64,000 bases of DNA from Sulfitobacter indolifex (GTDB lineage Bacteria > Pseudomonadota > Alphaproteobacteria > Rhodobacterales > Rhodobacteraceae). The translations under genes and the position numbers were made by a program. Below are positions 53,909-62,402 of the stretch, in pieces. A model generated the notes under the pieces. That model searched no databases, was not told the origin of the DNA, and saw only the letters and a program-made list of their open reading frames with translations. Numbering within the stretch: the stretch's first letter is position 1; each line of letters starts with the position of its first letter. The DNA is taken from positions 3,162,001 through 3,226,000 of the forward strand of contig NZ_CP084951.1 of the NCBI RefSeq assembly GCF_022788655.1. The letters run 5' to 3'.

Positions 53909-56900
53909 TTGCGGCGACCCGAATTTATAATATTTCTCGGATGTATCGCCATCACTTTTGGGGTGTTTCTTTACAGCAGTCGCAGCAACGATGCTGCCGC
54001 CGAACGCGCTTTTGACCGCATCGCCGAAGAGAGCCTACAAAGCCTCGATACGAGAATGCACACCTATCTGCAAAGTCTCAACGGTATCGCCGCCTTCATG
54101 AAGTCCTCTGACGAGGTAACCGCCCGCGACTTTGGTCATTACGTTGACGCGCTTCAAATCGACAGTTTTTTGCCCGGGATCAATGGCATCGGCTTTGTCG
54201 CTTCGGTGGCCAGGGGAACCGAGGACGCTTTCGTCGAACAGGTCACTGCCCTTGGCATCGATGATTTCAGCATTCACCCCAACACCGGCAATGCCGAAAA
54301 GATGGTGATCCAATATATCTACCCTCAAGGGCCAAATGCAGAGGCCGTTGGCCTCGACATCAGCTTTAACGAAGACCGCCGCCGCGCCGCCCAACGTGCC
54401 CGCGAAACCGGAGAGCCGCAGTTAACCTCCCGTATCCTCTTGGTGCAGGATAAAACCCGGCAGCCGGGTTTCTTGCTGCTTCGTCCGGTTTTTGCCGCCC
54501 CCGACAACGCAGCACCGGACCCGGCGGATTTTATCGGCTGGGTCTATGCCCCTTTTGTCGGTGCAAACCTTTTGAATGGGCTGACCCCGGCGCAGGGCGC
54601 ATCTTATGACATCAAAGTCTTTGATGGGCTAACCACTGCACCGGAAAACCTGATTTTCGACAGCACCGGGCAAAGCGCCGAGGTTGGACGCCACAGCATT
54701 ACCCAAACGATCGAACGCTTTGGCCGGCCTTGGACCTTGGTTCATGTCAGCACCGTAGGTTTCGACAGCGCCATGCACAGCGCCGTGCCGGAACTCCTGC
54801 TCATTTCCGGTTTGCTGCTGGCAATTCTTTTCTTTGTGGCCTTCCGCAGCATGCGCCAGCGCAGCGCCGCACTCAGCGAACTTGCCGCCCTACGAGAACG
54901 GCAAATCGACGCCCATGAAGAAGAAAATCGTTCGCTCATTGAAAACGCCGTAACGCCTGTTTTCCTGCTCGACAGCAACGACCGCGTGCTGTTTGCCAAT
55001 CAGGCCGCGCTGGTCTGCTTTGGCTATGGACGCGAGGCGCTCAAGGACATGGGTTTTGCTGATCTCGTCACCGATGTGGTCGAAGATCACGACCACGAGC
55101 AGGTCAATGCGACAGGAAAGACGTGCTTTGGCCAAGAACTGAAGCTTGATCTGCAACGCAACGATTGGACCACATACACCGGAGAGCGGCGTGTGACTGC
55201 GATTGTGCGGGATCTCACCTCAGAGCTTGCGGTGCAAGATGAACTGGCACGCAACAAAGCGCTCTATGATCTCGCACTTGAAGGCGCGCAAATTGGCGTT
55301 TTCGACATTGATTTGCGCAGCGGAAAATCCGAGGTGTCTTCGACATGGCGCCGCATCTTGGGGATGGCCGATTACGAGCGGCTTTCCGACCCGCAGGGGG
55401 AATTCCTCAAACGCGTTCATCCCGATGACCTGTCCTTGCTCATTCAGACCGATCAGGCCTGTATTTCAGGACAGCAGGAACGGTCGGTGACCGAATACCG
55501 GATGAAGATCGGCACCGGAGAGTGGCGTTGGATGCGCTCTGACGCGGTGGTGACTGAGCGCGACGAAGATGGCATTGCCCTTCGGATGGTCGGCACCCAG
55601 ACCGATGTGACCGATATCGTTCACGCGCGGAATGCGCTTGAAACCAGCGAGCGACGTTTTCGTCAGGTGCTTGCTGCAGCGCCAGTTGGCATGGCGATTC
55701 TGGGCGATGGCGGCGTTTTCAACAGCGTCAATAGCGCGCTGTGTAGCCTCTGTGGCTACAGCGAAGACGAGTTGCTATCGAACACCAAACTTGACGACAT
55801 GATGCCCGAGGACGACCTGAACAAGCTCTACGCAGAGGTCCGGGGGCTGGTCAAATCGCGCAGTTCGCAGAACTATCAAGCCGAATACCGCATCACGCAT
55901 AAGCAAGGCTTTGAACGCTGGGGCTTGTTCAATGTCTCGTGGACCTTCGACAAAAACACCCGCGGCTATGTCTTTATCGTGCAGATCAACGACATCACGG
56001 ATCAAAAGAAGCTTGAGCAGATCAAAAGTGAGTTTGTCTCTACTGTCAGCCATGAGTTGCGCACGCCATTGACCTCGATCAAAGGGGCGTTGGGGCTGAT
56101 CGACACCACGGACAACACCCGCCTGCTGCCCGCCCATATTCGTCTGATCGACATCGCGCGCAGCAATGCCGACCGGCTGTCGCATATCGTGAATGATATC
56201 CTTGATCTTGAGAAAATCTCTTCCGGTGAAGTGATGTTTGATTTCCATGATGCTGATCTGAGCAGCGTCATCAGAGATTCCGTGAACGAGATGTCGCCCT
56301 TTGCGACTACCCACAACAACACCTTAGGCGTGCAACTGCCTGACGCCCCGCTGATGGTCCGTGTCGACGAAAGCCGCACCCGGCAGGTTCTGGCCAACTT
56401 GATTTCGAATGCTTGCAAATATTCCGACGCAAAGTCCGAGGTGCAGATCCGTGCTGAACAGTTGGGCGATCGCGCAATCGTCTTTATCCAAAACACCGGC
56501 CCCGGCGTGCCCGAAAATTTCCGCCCGCGGATCTTTCAAGCTTTCTCTCAGGCGGATGGGTCAGACACCCGCGCCAAGGGCGGCACCGGGCTGGGCCTGA
56601 ACATTACCCGGCAGATCATCAAACGTCAGGGCGGCACCATCGGCTTTGAAAGCATTCCGAATGGCGTCACCGTTTTTTGGTTCACCTGCCCAATCGCCGA
56701 GGCCGAGACCACACAGGCCCCGGCCCTACCGGATGCAGAAATTGGCGAGCGGAATGCAAAGCTGCGGGTCCTACACATCGAAGACGATCTGGACTTTGCC
56801 GAGGTGATCCGCACCGGGCTGGACAGTGTTGCAGATGTGACCAATGTCACCAACCTTGCGCAGGCGCGGCAACTGATCGGCCAAGACGAGCTTGATGTTG

Positions 56901-57109
56901 TGATCCTTGACTGGTCCTTGCCTGACGGGGATGCGCGAACCTTGCTGGGGGACATCACCCGGCTACATCCCACCGCCAAGATTATCAGCCTCTCTGCTGA
57001 CAACAATCGCGAGCCTGACCCGCGTGTGGGGATAAACCTTATCAAATCACGGAGTGGGATCAGCTCGGTGGTGAATTCGATTACTGGAGCCACCGCACGC
57101 GCGTCTTAG
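53909..57109 (+). CDS. CHASE-PAS hybrid sensor histidine kinase
   Basis: Hybrid kinase of 1066 aa. A first membrane segment (about residues 4-22) and a second (about 295-315) enclose a periplasmic CHASE domain (about 75-230, with LPGINGIGFVA and FLLLRPVFA). Three PAS-like domains follow (about 340-430, 445-555, 565-690), then HisKA with His715 (TVSHELRTPLTSIKG), HATPase (GGTGLGLNI) and a C-terminal REC with Asp1001 (VVILDWSLPDG). The start is TTG 53909, with AAGG 9 bases upstream; no ATG fits before the first membrane segment. It senses a periplasmic ligand, not identifiable. Confidence 0.88.
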   Translation: MRRPEFIIFLGCIAITFGVFLYSSRSNDAAAERAFDRIAEESLQSLDTRMHTYLQSLNGIAAFMKSSDEVTARDFGHYVDALQIDSFLPGINGIGFVASVARGTEDAFVEQVTALGIDDFSIHPNTGNAEKMVIQYIYPQGPNAEAVGLDISFNEDRRRAAQRARETGEPQLTSRILLVQDKTRQPGFLLLRPVFAAPDNAAPDPADFIGWVYAPFVGANLLNGLTPAQGASYDIKVFDGLTTAPENLIFDSTGQSAEVGRHSITQTIERFGRPWTLVHVSTVGFDSAMHSAVPELLLISGLLLAILFFVAFRSMRQRSAALSELAALRERQIDAHEEENRSLIENAVTPVFLLDSNDRVLFANQAALVCFGYGREALKDMGFADLVTDVVEDHDHEQVNATGKTCFGQELKLDLQRNDWTTYTGERRVTAIVRDLTSELAVQDELARNKALYDLALEGAQIGVFDIDLRSGKSEVSSTWRRILGMADYERLSDPQGEFLKRVHPDDLSLLIQTDQACISGQQERSVTEYRMKIGTGEWRWMRSDAVVTERDEDGIALRMVGTQTDVTDIVHARNALETSERRFRQVLAAAPVGMAILGDGGVFNSVNSALCSLCGYSEDELLSNTKLDDMMPEDDLNKLYAEVRGLVKSRSSQNYQAEYRITHKQGFERWGLFNVSWTFDKNTRGYVFIVQINDITDQKKLEQIKSEFVSTVSHELRTPLTSIKGALGLIDTTDNTRLLPAHIRLIDIARSNADRLSHIVNDILDLEKISSGEVMFDFHDADLSSVIRDSVNEMSPFATTHNNTLGVQLPDAPLMVRVDESRTRQVLANLISNACKYSDAKSEVQIRAEQLGDRAIVFIQNTGPGVPENFRPRIFQAFSQADGSDTRAKGGTGLGLNITRQIIKRQGGTIGFESIPNGVTVFWFTCPIAEAETTQAPALPDAEIGERNAKLRVLHIEDDLDFAEVIRTGLDSVADVTNVTNLAQARQLIGQDELDVVILDWSLPDGDARTLLGDITRLHPTAKIISLSADNNREPDPRVGINLIKSRSGISSVVNSITGATARAS

Positions 57110-57167
57110 TACAACAAGTACCTCAGAGAAGTGACGCTAAAGTGCGACATGCCATATTATTGCCAAC

Positions 57168-57196
57168 TTGGCTTGGCATTCTGATTAAACTAAAAT
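57168..57196 (+). promoter_or_regulatory. Candidate sigma-70 promoter of the second kinase
   Basis: TTGGCT (57168-57173), a 17-base spacer and TAAAAT (57191-57196). Transcription would begin near 57203. A start at ATG 57206 would then be almost leaderless, whereas the GTG at 57251 would have a normal leader. Confidence 0.45.
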
Positions 57197-57250
57197 TTAC
57201 AAGTTATGCTACGAGCTACAGCAAGGCCGTTTCTGGGCGAGGATTTACGA

Positions 57251-58894
57251 GTGTCGTCAAAGTTAATTAACAAACGTACCGCCGCCACTTTTTTTCTGGG
57301 CACTGCCATTTCCGGCAGCTGGTACACCGCAACTTCTGCACTTCTGACCGGGGAAATTATTCCTGTGGTTGGCGCGATCGTTCTGGCGGGGCTAACCCCT
57401 TTTGGGGTGAACGCACTGCGACCGGGGGGCGATGACTCGCTGGACAATCACGATATGGCACAAAGGCTTAGAGCCTTTGACAGCCATGCTATCGTGAACA
57501 TTCTCGATACTTGCGGAGTTCTAAAACAAGTCAACGACCGCTTTATCGAACTGACGGGCTACACCCGCGACCAACTGATAGGTCAGCCTGTTTCGATGCT
57601 CTACAATGAACGATCTCGCGAACTTGCTTCAGAAATGCGGGCTGCTTTGAAGCAGGGCAAGACATGGCAGGGCGAAACCCCACTGCGCTGTGCCGACGGC
57701 CGCGTTATTCAAACGCAATGCACTGTTATGCCGCTCTTTAACAAAAGCGGGGATTGGACTGGGTCAATTTCAGCCCGCACAGATGTAACCCACGCCAATG
57801 AGCTTTTGGCCGAGCGAGACACAGCTGAGACGCTATATGAGTTGCGCGATGACATTTGGATCGTCGACGCCGAAACGCACCGCTTTAGCTATATGAACCG
57901 TGTCGCAATGAGCCGTACAGGCTGGCGCACCGAACCATATTCAGAACGCACGCTTGACGACCTTGCCGAAAAAAGCGGCAGCCACGCCATTTTGGAGGCG
58001 TGTCAGTCACTGGCCGCCTCGGGCAAAGTAATGGCCCAGTTCGACACGGAAATGTTTGGCAATCACTTTCAGGTAACAGTCAAACTGCTGCCCATCGGCG
58101 GCAAGGCGGGGCGCTTCCTGATCATGCTTAACGACATTTCCGACATCATCGGTGAAGAGCGGATGAAGTCCGAGTTCATCTCGATGGTAAGCCACGAGCT
58201 GCGCTCGCCGCTCACCTCAATCAAAGGATCGATGGGGCTGCTTTTGTCGCGCGCAGCGGGCGAACTGCCCAGCAAAGCGCGCGCTCTGCTGGAGATTTCG
58301 CACCGCAATGCCGACCGTTTGGTACTGATCATCAATGACATTCTTGACCTTGAGAAAATCTCGACGGGGCAACTAGAATTTAACCTAGAAGAAACCGATA
58401 TCGCTGAACTTCTTCGGGAAACAAGTGCTGCCAATTCCTCGCTTGAACAGCGCCATGGTGTGCGCATTCAGGTTGAAAACACGGACACCCCGATGCAAGT
58501 CACCACAGATCCAAACCGGGTTATTCAAGTGCTGACAAACTTCCTGTCCAACGCGGCCAAATTCTCGAAACCTGGGGAGCGGATCACCATTCGTGCCGAA
58601 GAGAATGACCACGAGCTGCGCATCTCCGTATCAGATCGCGGCCAGGGCATTCCGGCGTCTGAAGAACATAAAGTGTTCCAGCGTTTCGCCGATCTGTCCA
58701 ACTCCAAACGTGCTGAAAAAGGCGGCACCGGCCTTGGCCTTAGCGTCTGCAAGGCCATTGTCGAGAACCTTGGCGGTAAAATAGGTTTTGACAGCCGCGA
58801 GGGATTTGGTACGACATTTTACTTTACCCTGCCGAAGAAAAATTCTCAGGTAGCGGCAGAGGAAACGGCTTCGTTGCTACGTGAAGCCTCCTAG
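57251..58894 (+). CDS. PAS sensor histidine kinase
   Basis: Kinase of 547 aa from GTG 57251, chosen for GAGG 8 bases upstream; ATG 57206 is the longer alternative. Two short hydrophobic segments (about residues 10-27 and 33-50) anchor it. PAS domains follow (about 70-190 and 195-300), then HisKA with His315 (MVSHELRSPLTSIKG) and HATPase (GGTGLGLSV). The H-box and the next helix (NADRLVLIINDILDLEKIS) closely match the hybrid kinase upstream, suggesting duplication. It has no REC domain and is followed 12 bases later by a CheY-like gene. Confidence 0.88.
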   Translation: MSSKLINKRTAATFFLGTAISGSWYTATSALLTGEIIPVVGAIVLAGLTPFGVNALRPGGDDSLDNHDMAQRLRAFDSHAIVNILDTCGVLKQVNDRFIELTGYTRDQLIGQPVSMLYNERSRELASEMRAALKQGKTWQGETPLRCADGRVIQTQCTVMPLFNKSGDWTGSISARTDVTHANELLAERDTAETLYELRDDIWIVDAETHRFSYMNRVAMSRTGWRTEPYSERTLDDLAEKSGSHAILEACQSLAASGKVMAQFDTEMFGNHFQVTVKLLPIGGKAGRFLIMLNDISDIIGEERMKSEFISMVSHELRSPLTSIKGSMGLLLSRAAGELPSKARALLEISHRNADRLVLIINDILDLEKISTGQLEFNLEETDIAELLRETSAANSSLEQRHGVRIQVENTDTPMQVTTDPNRVIQVLTNFLSNAAKFSKPGERITIRAEENDHELRISVSDRGQGIPASEEHKVFQRFADLSNSKRAEKGGTGLGLSVCKAIVENLGGKIGFDSREGFGTTFYFTLPKKNSQVAAEETASLLREAS

Positions 58895-58906
58895 AGAGAG
58901 TATGGA

Positions 58907-59278
58907 ATGATCAAACTGCTGCACGTCGAGGATGACGCGGATATTCGGGAAATCGCGCTGATGGCGCTTGAGCTAAGCGGCGATTTCGATGTCGTCCAAT
59001 GTGAGACCGGAGAAGCGGCGCTGAAACAGGTTCAGTCCTACACGCCCGATGTTATCCTGCTCGACATGATGATGCCGGGCATGACAGGTCGCCAGACCCT
59101 GGAAAAGATGCGTGAAATGGACAGCCTGCGCGACGTGCCGGCGATCTTTATGACCGCACGCGCCCAACATAACGAGATTGAAGAGCTGCGCGATCTGGGG
59201 GCGGCTGATGTGATCAGCAAACCGTTTGACCCCATTGCCTTGGCCGATCAGGTCAAAGCAGCAATGCAGGCCGCATAG
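58907..59278 (+). CDS. Single-domain response regulator
   Basis: CheY-like receiver of 123 aa: acidic pocket HVEDDADIREI, phospho-acceptor Asp53 in VILLDMMMPGMTG, Thr in FMTARAQ and Lys in ISKPFDP. It lacks an output domain, so it probably acts by protein-protein contact or as a phosphate shuttle between kinase and Hpt. It is 12 bases after the PAS kinase stop. Confidence 0.93.
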   Translation: MIKLLHVEDDADIREIALMALELSGDFDVVQCETGEAALKQVQSYTPDVILLDMMMPGMTGRQTLEKMREMDSLRDVPAIFMTARAQHNEIEELRDLGAADVISKPFDPIALADQVKAAMQAA

Positions 59279-59340
59279 GCCAGCGTTCCGTCAGTTTGCC
59301 CATCGGGCGACATCGGTATGAACTTGACTGAGTGGGGGGC

Positions 59341-59356
59341 GTGCCAAGCAAGGCAC
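59341..59356. terminator. Stem-loop between convergent regulators
   Basis: GTGCC / GGCAC with a 6-base loop, nested in an alternative GGCGTG / CACGCC pairing (59338-59368). It sits in the 91-base gap between the CheY-like gene and the convergent Hpt gene. No T-run, so termination is uncertain. Confidence 0.4.
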
Positions 59357-59369
59357 GGCTGCCACGCCA

Positions 59370-59729
59370 TTAAGCGTGCGCGTCGATTTCCTGACGGCAC
59401 TGTGCAACGAACCCGTCCAGTTCCGAGATGATTTCGATGGGGCATTCCGCACGATTGGCACTTGGACCGGCCAAATGTTCGACAATCTGCGTTTCACAGT
59501 TGCGCGCCATACGGCCCAGCTCTTCGAACCCCAGTGATCCAGCGCTGCCCGCGATCTGGTGCAGAATAGCCTGCGCGCTCGCTAGATTGCCTTTGATCTC
59601 TTCCACGGTCGTTGCGTCCCACGCGGCCAGACCATGGCTTGCGATCTGTGTCTGACGCTCGGCCAGCATATCGACAAAGCGCTTGCGAATGCGCTCAATG
59701 CCGGGAAGTTCAGCTAACATTTTAGTCAT
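59370..59729 (-). CDS. Histidine phosphotransfer (Hpt) protein
   Basis: Helical protein of 119 aa with the Hpt phospho-acceptor motif HQIAGSAGSLGFEEL, His57, in the position seen in Hpt domains. It would move phosphate between the receiver of the hybrid kinase and a response regulator. The ATG at 59729 overlaps the stop of the REC gene upstream (ATGA), so the pair is coupled. Confidence 0.88.
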   Translation of the reverse strand: MTKMLAELPGIERIRKRFVDMLAERQTQIASHGLAAWDATTVEEIKGNLASAQAILHQIAGSAGSLGFEELGRMARNCETQIVEHLAGPSANRAECPIEIISELDGFVAQCRQEIDAHA

Positions 59730-60697
59730 GCCTGTTGATCATTCTGCCAAAAGTCATTGAGCGATCTCGTATGCGCCACACTGGCGGACTCTGCACTTGC
59801 ATGAGCCTGCGCCAGCGCGTCCATGACGGAGTTGCCACTTTTCCAAATCAGCCGAACAGCTTCGCCCGCACTGACGCGTGGATAAACACGCTCGCCATAA
59901 TTGTCGAACAATTCGGTCTGAGACAACTCAAAGTTCACCGCATCCATCAACCCACCCATATTCGGACGCCATCCGCTTTCCGTGACGCAGACGAATGTAC
60001 CGTTGCCCGCGTAGGACATCAGCACCTGATGGTCCACAAGCGTATCCGACAAAATCTCAGCCACGTCTGACACAAGGCTATAAAACTCGAACGACGTCAT
60101 CGTCGCGTGGAAAGCGTCAACTTCGCGAATGGCAAAGGCAAAGGCGGTAGAGCCGAACAGCGCGCTGCGCGACAGCTGTGCGACGTAGTTCTCCATCGCG
60201 GTGTAGTCGATGACATTGTCCACGTCGTAGATCGGGACCGGCTCAAACAACTCCATGTGCGTGGCTTGATCGGCCACGGTCTTGGCCGCAAAGATTTTCT
60301 TGGTCCGCTGCTGGCGTTCCTTCACCATGCCTTCGACCAGACCGATGCGGGATTTAAGCTCCGCAATCTCAAACGGCTTGGTCACATAGTCGGTGGCCCC
60401 GGCAGCAAAGGCCCCGTCGATATAGCGTTTATCGGACATCGCGGTGAGCATCAGGATCGGCGTATCCGCATGGCGCGAGGAGTTGCGGATGTGTTGGGCC
60501 AGTTCGATCCCATCCATGCCCGGCATCTGAATATCAAGCATAAAGCAGTCAACTGGGCCAAGGTTCGGGTCCCCCAGCATATCAACCGCGTGCAGAGCCG
60601 ACGGGGCGGTCGTCAGTTCATGCGCGCCGATGATCTCTACAAATTGCCCAAGCAATTCGAGGATAATCGGATCGTCATCCACCGCCAAAATTCTCAT
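59726..60697 (-). CDS. Response regulator with degenerate GGDEF domain
   Basis: Protein of 323 aa from ATG 60697 (a GTG at 60700 is one codon upstream). The N-terminal REC domain has the acidic pair AVDDDP, phospho-acceptor Asp55 (FMLDIQMPGMDG), Thr/Ser and Lys (TKPF). Residues about 165-310 show a GGDEF-like order of elements: an AFAIREVD strand, a SYAGNGTFVCV stretch where GGDEF proteins have RYGGDEF, and VSAGEAV then a final helix. The catalytic GGDEF is replaced, so it probably makes no cyclic di-GMP. It might bind nucleotide or serve as a dimer module. Confidence 0.75.
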   Translation of the reverse strand: MRILAVDDDPIILELLGQFVEIIGAHELTTAPSALHAVDMLGDPNLGPVDCFMLDIQMPGMDGIELAQHIRNSSRHADTPILMLTAMSDKRYIDGAFAAGATDYVTKPFEIAELKSRIGLVEGMVKERQQRTKKIFAAKTVADQATHMELFEPVPIYDVDNVIDYTAMENYVAQLSRSALFGSTAFAFAIREVDAFHATMTSFEFYSLVSDVAEILSDTLVDHQVLMSYAGNGTFVCVTESGWRPNMGGLMDAVNFELSQTELFDNYGERVYPRVSAGEAVRLIWKSGNSVMDALAQAHASAESASVAHTRSLNDFWQNDQQA

Positions 60698-60936
60698 CAC
60701 ATCTCTCCACAGATAAATTCTTTCGCCCTCAAACTGGACGGGCCGCCGCTTGCTGCTAATTTCCCTGTTAAGTGTGGCCTAATTTGGGCGAATTTTTAGT
60801 AAATAGGCGACAAACCGGGGCACTGTTTCCGTTTTTGGGCCGATTCACCCCGCAGAACGGCCGCCTCAACTGATTATTCATTCTTCGTCGGTCTTACGGG
60901 TCGCTTGGCTCTCATATGCGAATCCCTAAACGAAAG

Positions 60937-60960
60937 CGGCCCGACGTTTCCGCCGGGCCG
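60937..60960 (-). terminator. Terminator of the aminotransferase gene
   Basis: CGGCCCG / CGGGCCG with a 10-base loop, 25 bases past the aminotransferase stop; on the minus strand it is followed by CTTTCGTTT. The remaining gap to the REC gene (60698-60936) holds no clear gene. Confidence 0.7.
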
Positions 60961-60984
60961 TTCTCGTCTCTGCGTCTTGAGGAT

Positions 60985-62355
60985 TTAGCCCAAGCTTGCC
61001 TTGATCGCGTCGGCAGTGACCCCCACGACCTTATCCGCTTCTTCGCGGGTCAGGCAGAAGGGTGGCGCAAAGCCGATGATGTCGCCTTGGGGCATGGCGC
61101 GGGCAATGACGCCAGCCTTGAGCATATCGCCCACGATGGTCGGCACCACTTTGCGCGATGGATCAAACTGCGTGCGGCCTTCACGGTCCTCGACCAGTTC
61201 AACAGCACAAAGCATGCCTTCGCCGCGAATGTCGCCCACTTTAGGATGATCGCCCAATGCGGCCTTCATCTGCGCATTCAGATAACCGCCCACGTCGGAG
61301 GCATTCTCGATCAACTTCAGATCGTCGATCAGTTTGAGGTTCGCGATCCCCGCAGCCGCGCCGATGGGGTGGGCCGAATAGGTCCAGCCGTGGCCGATGG
61401 GGCCATTCTCATCGGTGCCCTGCTCCAGCACCTTCCACATCTTATCGCCGACGATGGAGCCCGACAGCGGCGCATAGGCCGAGGTCAGCCCCTTGGCGAT
61501 GGTGATCAGATCAGGCTTCATGCCGTAATGGTCAGAGCCGAACATCGACCCCAAGCGGCCAAAGCCGGTGACGACCTCATCTGCGACCAGCAGAATGTCG
61601 TGCTTGTTCAGCACCTCTTGCACGGCGGCCCAATAACCTTCGGGCGGCGGCACGATGCCCCCGGTGCCCAGGACCGGCTCACCGATGAAGGCGGCGATGG
61701 TGTCGGCGCCCTCACGCTCGATCAGCGCTTCCAATTCACCCACGAGATGCGCGGTGAACGCTGCTTCGCTCATATCGGCGTCGGGGCGGCGATAGTAATA
61801 GGGCGCGTCGGTGTGCACGACCTGTGCCAGCGGCAGGTCGAACTTCTTGTGGAAGAGCTCTAGCCCCGTCAGCGAGCCCGTCACCAGACCAGACCCATGA
61901 TAGCCACGCCAGCGCGAGATGATCTTTTTCTTCTCAGGACGGCCAAGGATGTTGTTGTAGTACCAGATCAGCTTAACGTTGGTCTCATTCGCGTCCGACC
62001 CGCCAAGGCCGAAATAGACCTTGCTCATGCCTTCGGGCGCGCGGTCGAGGATCATCTTGCTGAGCGTGATGCTCGCCTCGGTGCCATGACCGACATAGGA
62101 GTGGTAATAGGCCAGCTCATGCGCCTGCTCGGCAATCGCCTCGGCGATCTCAGTCCGGCCATAGCCGACGTTGACGCAGTAGAGTCCGGCAAAGGCATCT
62201 AGAAACTGATTGCCGTCGCGGTCGGTGATATGGCTGCCCTTGGCGGTCTTGATCACACGGGTCGGGCTTTCGCCGCGCGCGTGCTGCGCCAGATGGGTGG
62301 AGGGGTGAAAGAAATTTTCACGGTCCCATTGTTCGAGCATATCGTTCTTCAGCAT
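60985..62355 (-). CDS. Class-III (omega) aminotransferase
   Basis: PLP enzyme of 456 aa. Motifs: YFGLGGSDANETNVKLI (PLP phosphate), LVADEVVTGFGRLGSMFGS (Asp) and LITIAKGLTSAYAPLSG (PLP lysine). It most resembles pyruvate-accepting omega-aminotransferases of the polyamine/GABA group. Adjacent gabD suggests it forms succinate semialdehyde from GABA, but beta-alanine or putrescine are also possible. It follows gabD with a 47-base gap. Confidence 0.86.
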   Translation of the reverse strand: MLKNDMLEQWDRENFFHPSTHLAQHARGESPTRVIKTAKGSHITDRDGNQFLDAFAGLYCVNVGYGRTEIAEAIAEQAHELAYYHSYVGHGTEASITLSKMILDRAPEGMSKVYFGLGGSDANETNVKLIWYYNNILGRPEKKKIISRWRGYHGSGLVTGSLTGLELFHKKFDLPLAQVVHTDAPYYYRRPDADMSEAAFTAHLVGELEALIEREGADTIAAFIGEPVLGTGGIVPPPEGYWAAVQEVLNKHDILLVADEVVTGFGRLGSMFGSDHYGMKPDLITIAKGLTSAYAPLSGSIVGDKMWKVLEQGTDENGPIGHGWTYSAHPIGAAAGIANLKLIDDLKLIENASDVGGYLNAQMKAALGDHPKVGDIRGEGMLCAVELVEDREGRTQFDPSRKVVPTIVGDMLKAGVIARAMPQGDIIGFAPPFCLTREEADKVVGVTADAIKASLG

Positions 62356-62402
62356 TGGTCTTCCCTTTCTATCGACGCGCCTTTGCGCCGTATTCTTAAA
62401 TC

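Noticed and set aside
60107..61863. Plus-strand frames opposite the REC and aminotransferase genes
   Set aside because: They are shadows of well-supported minus-strand genes and cross the terminator region.
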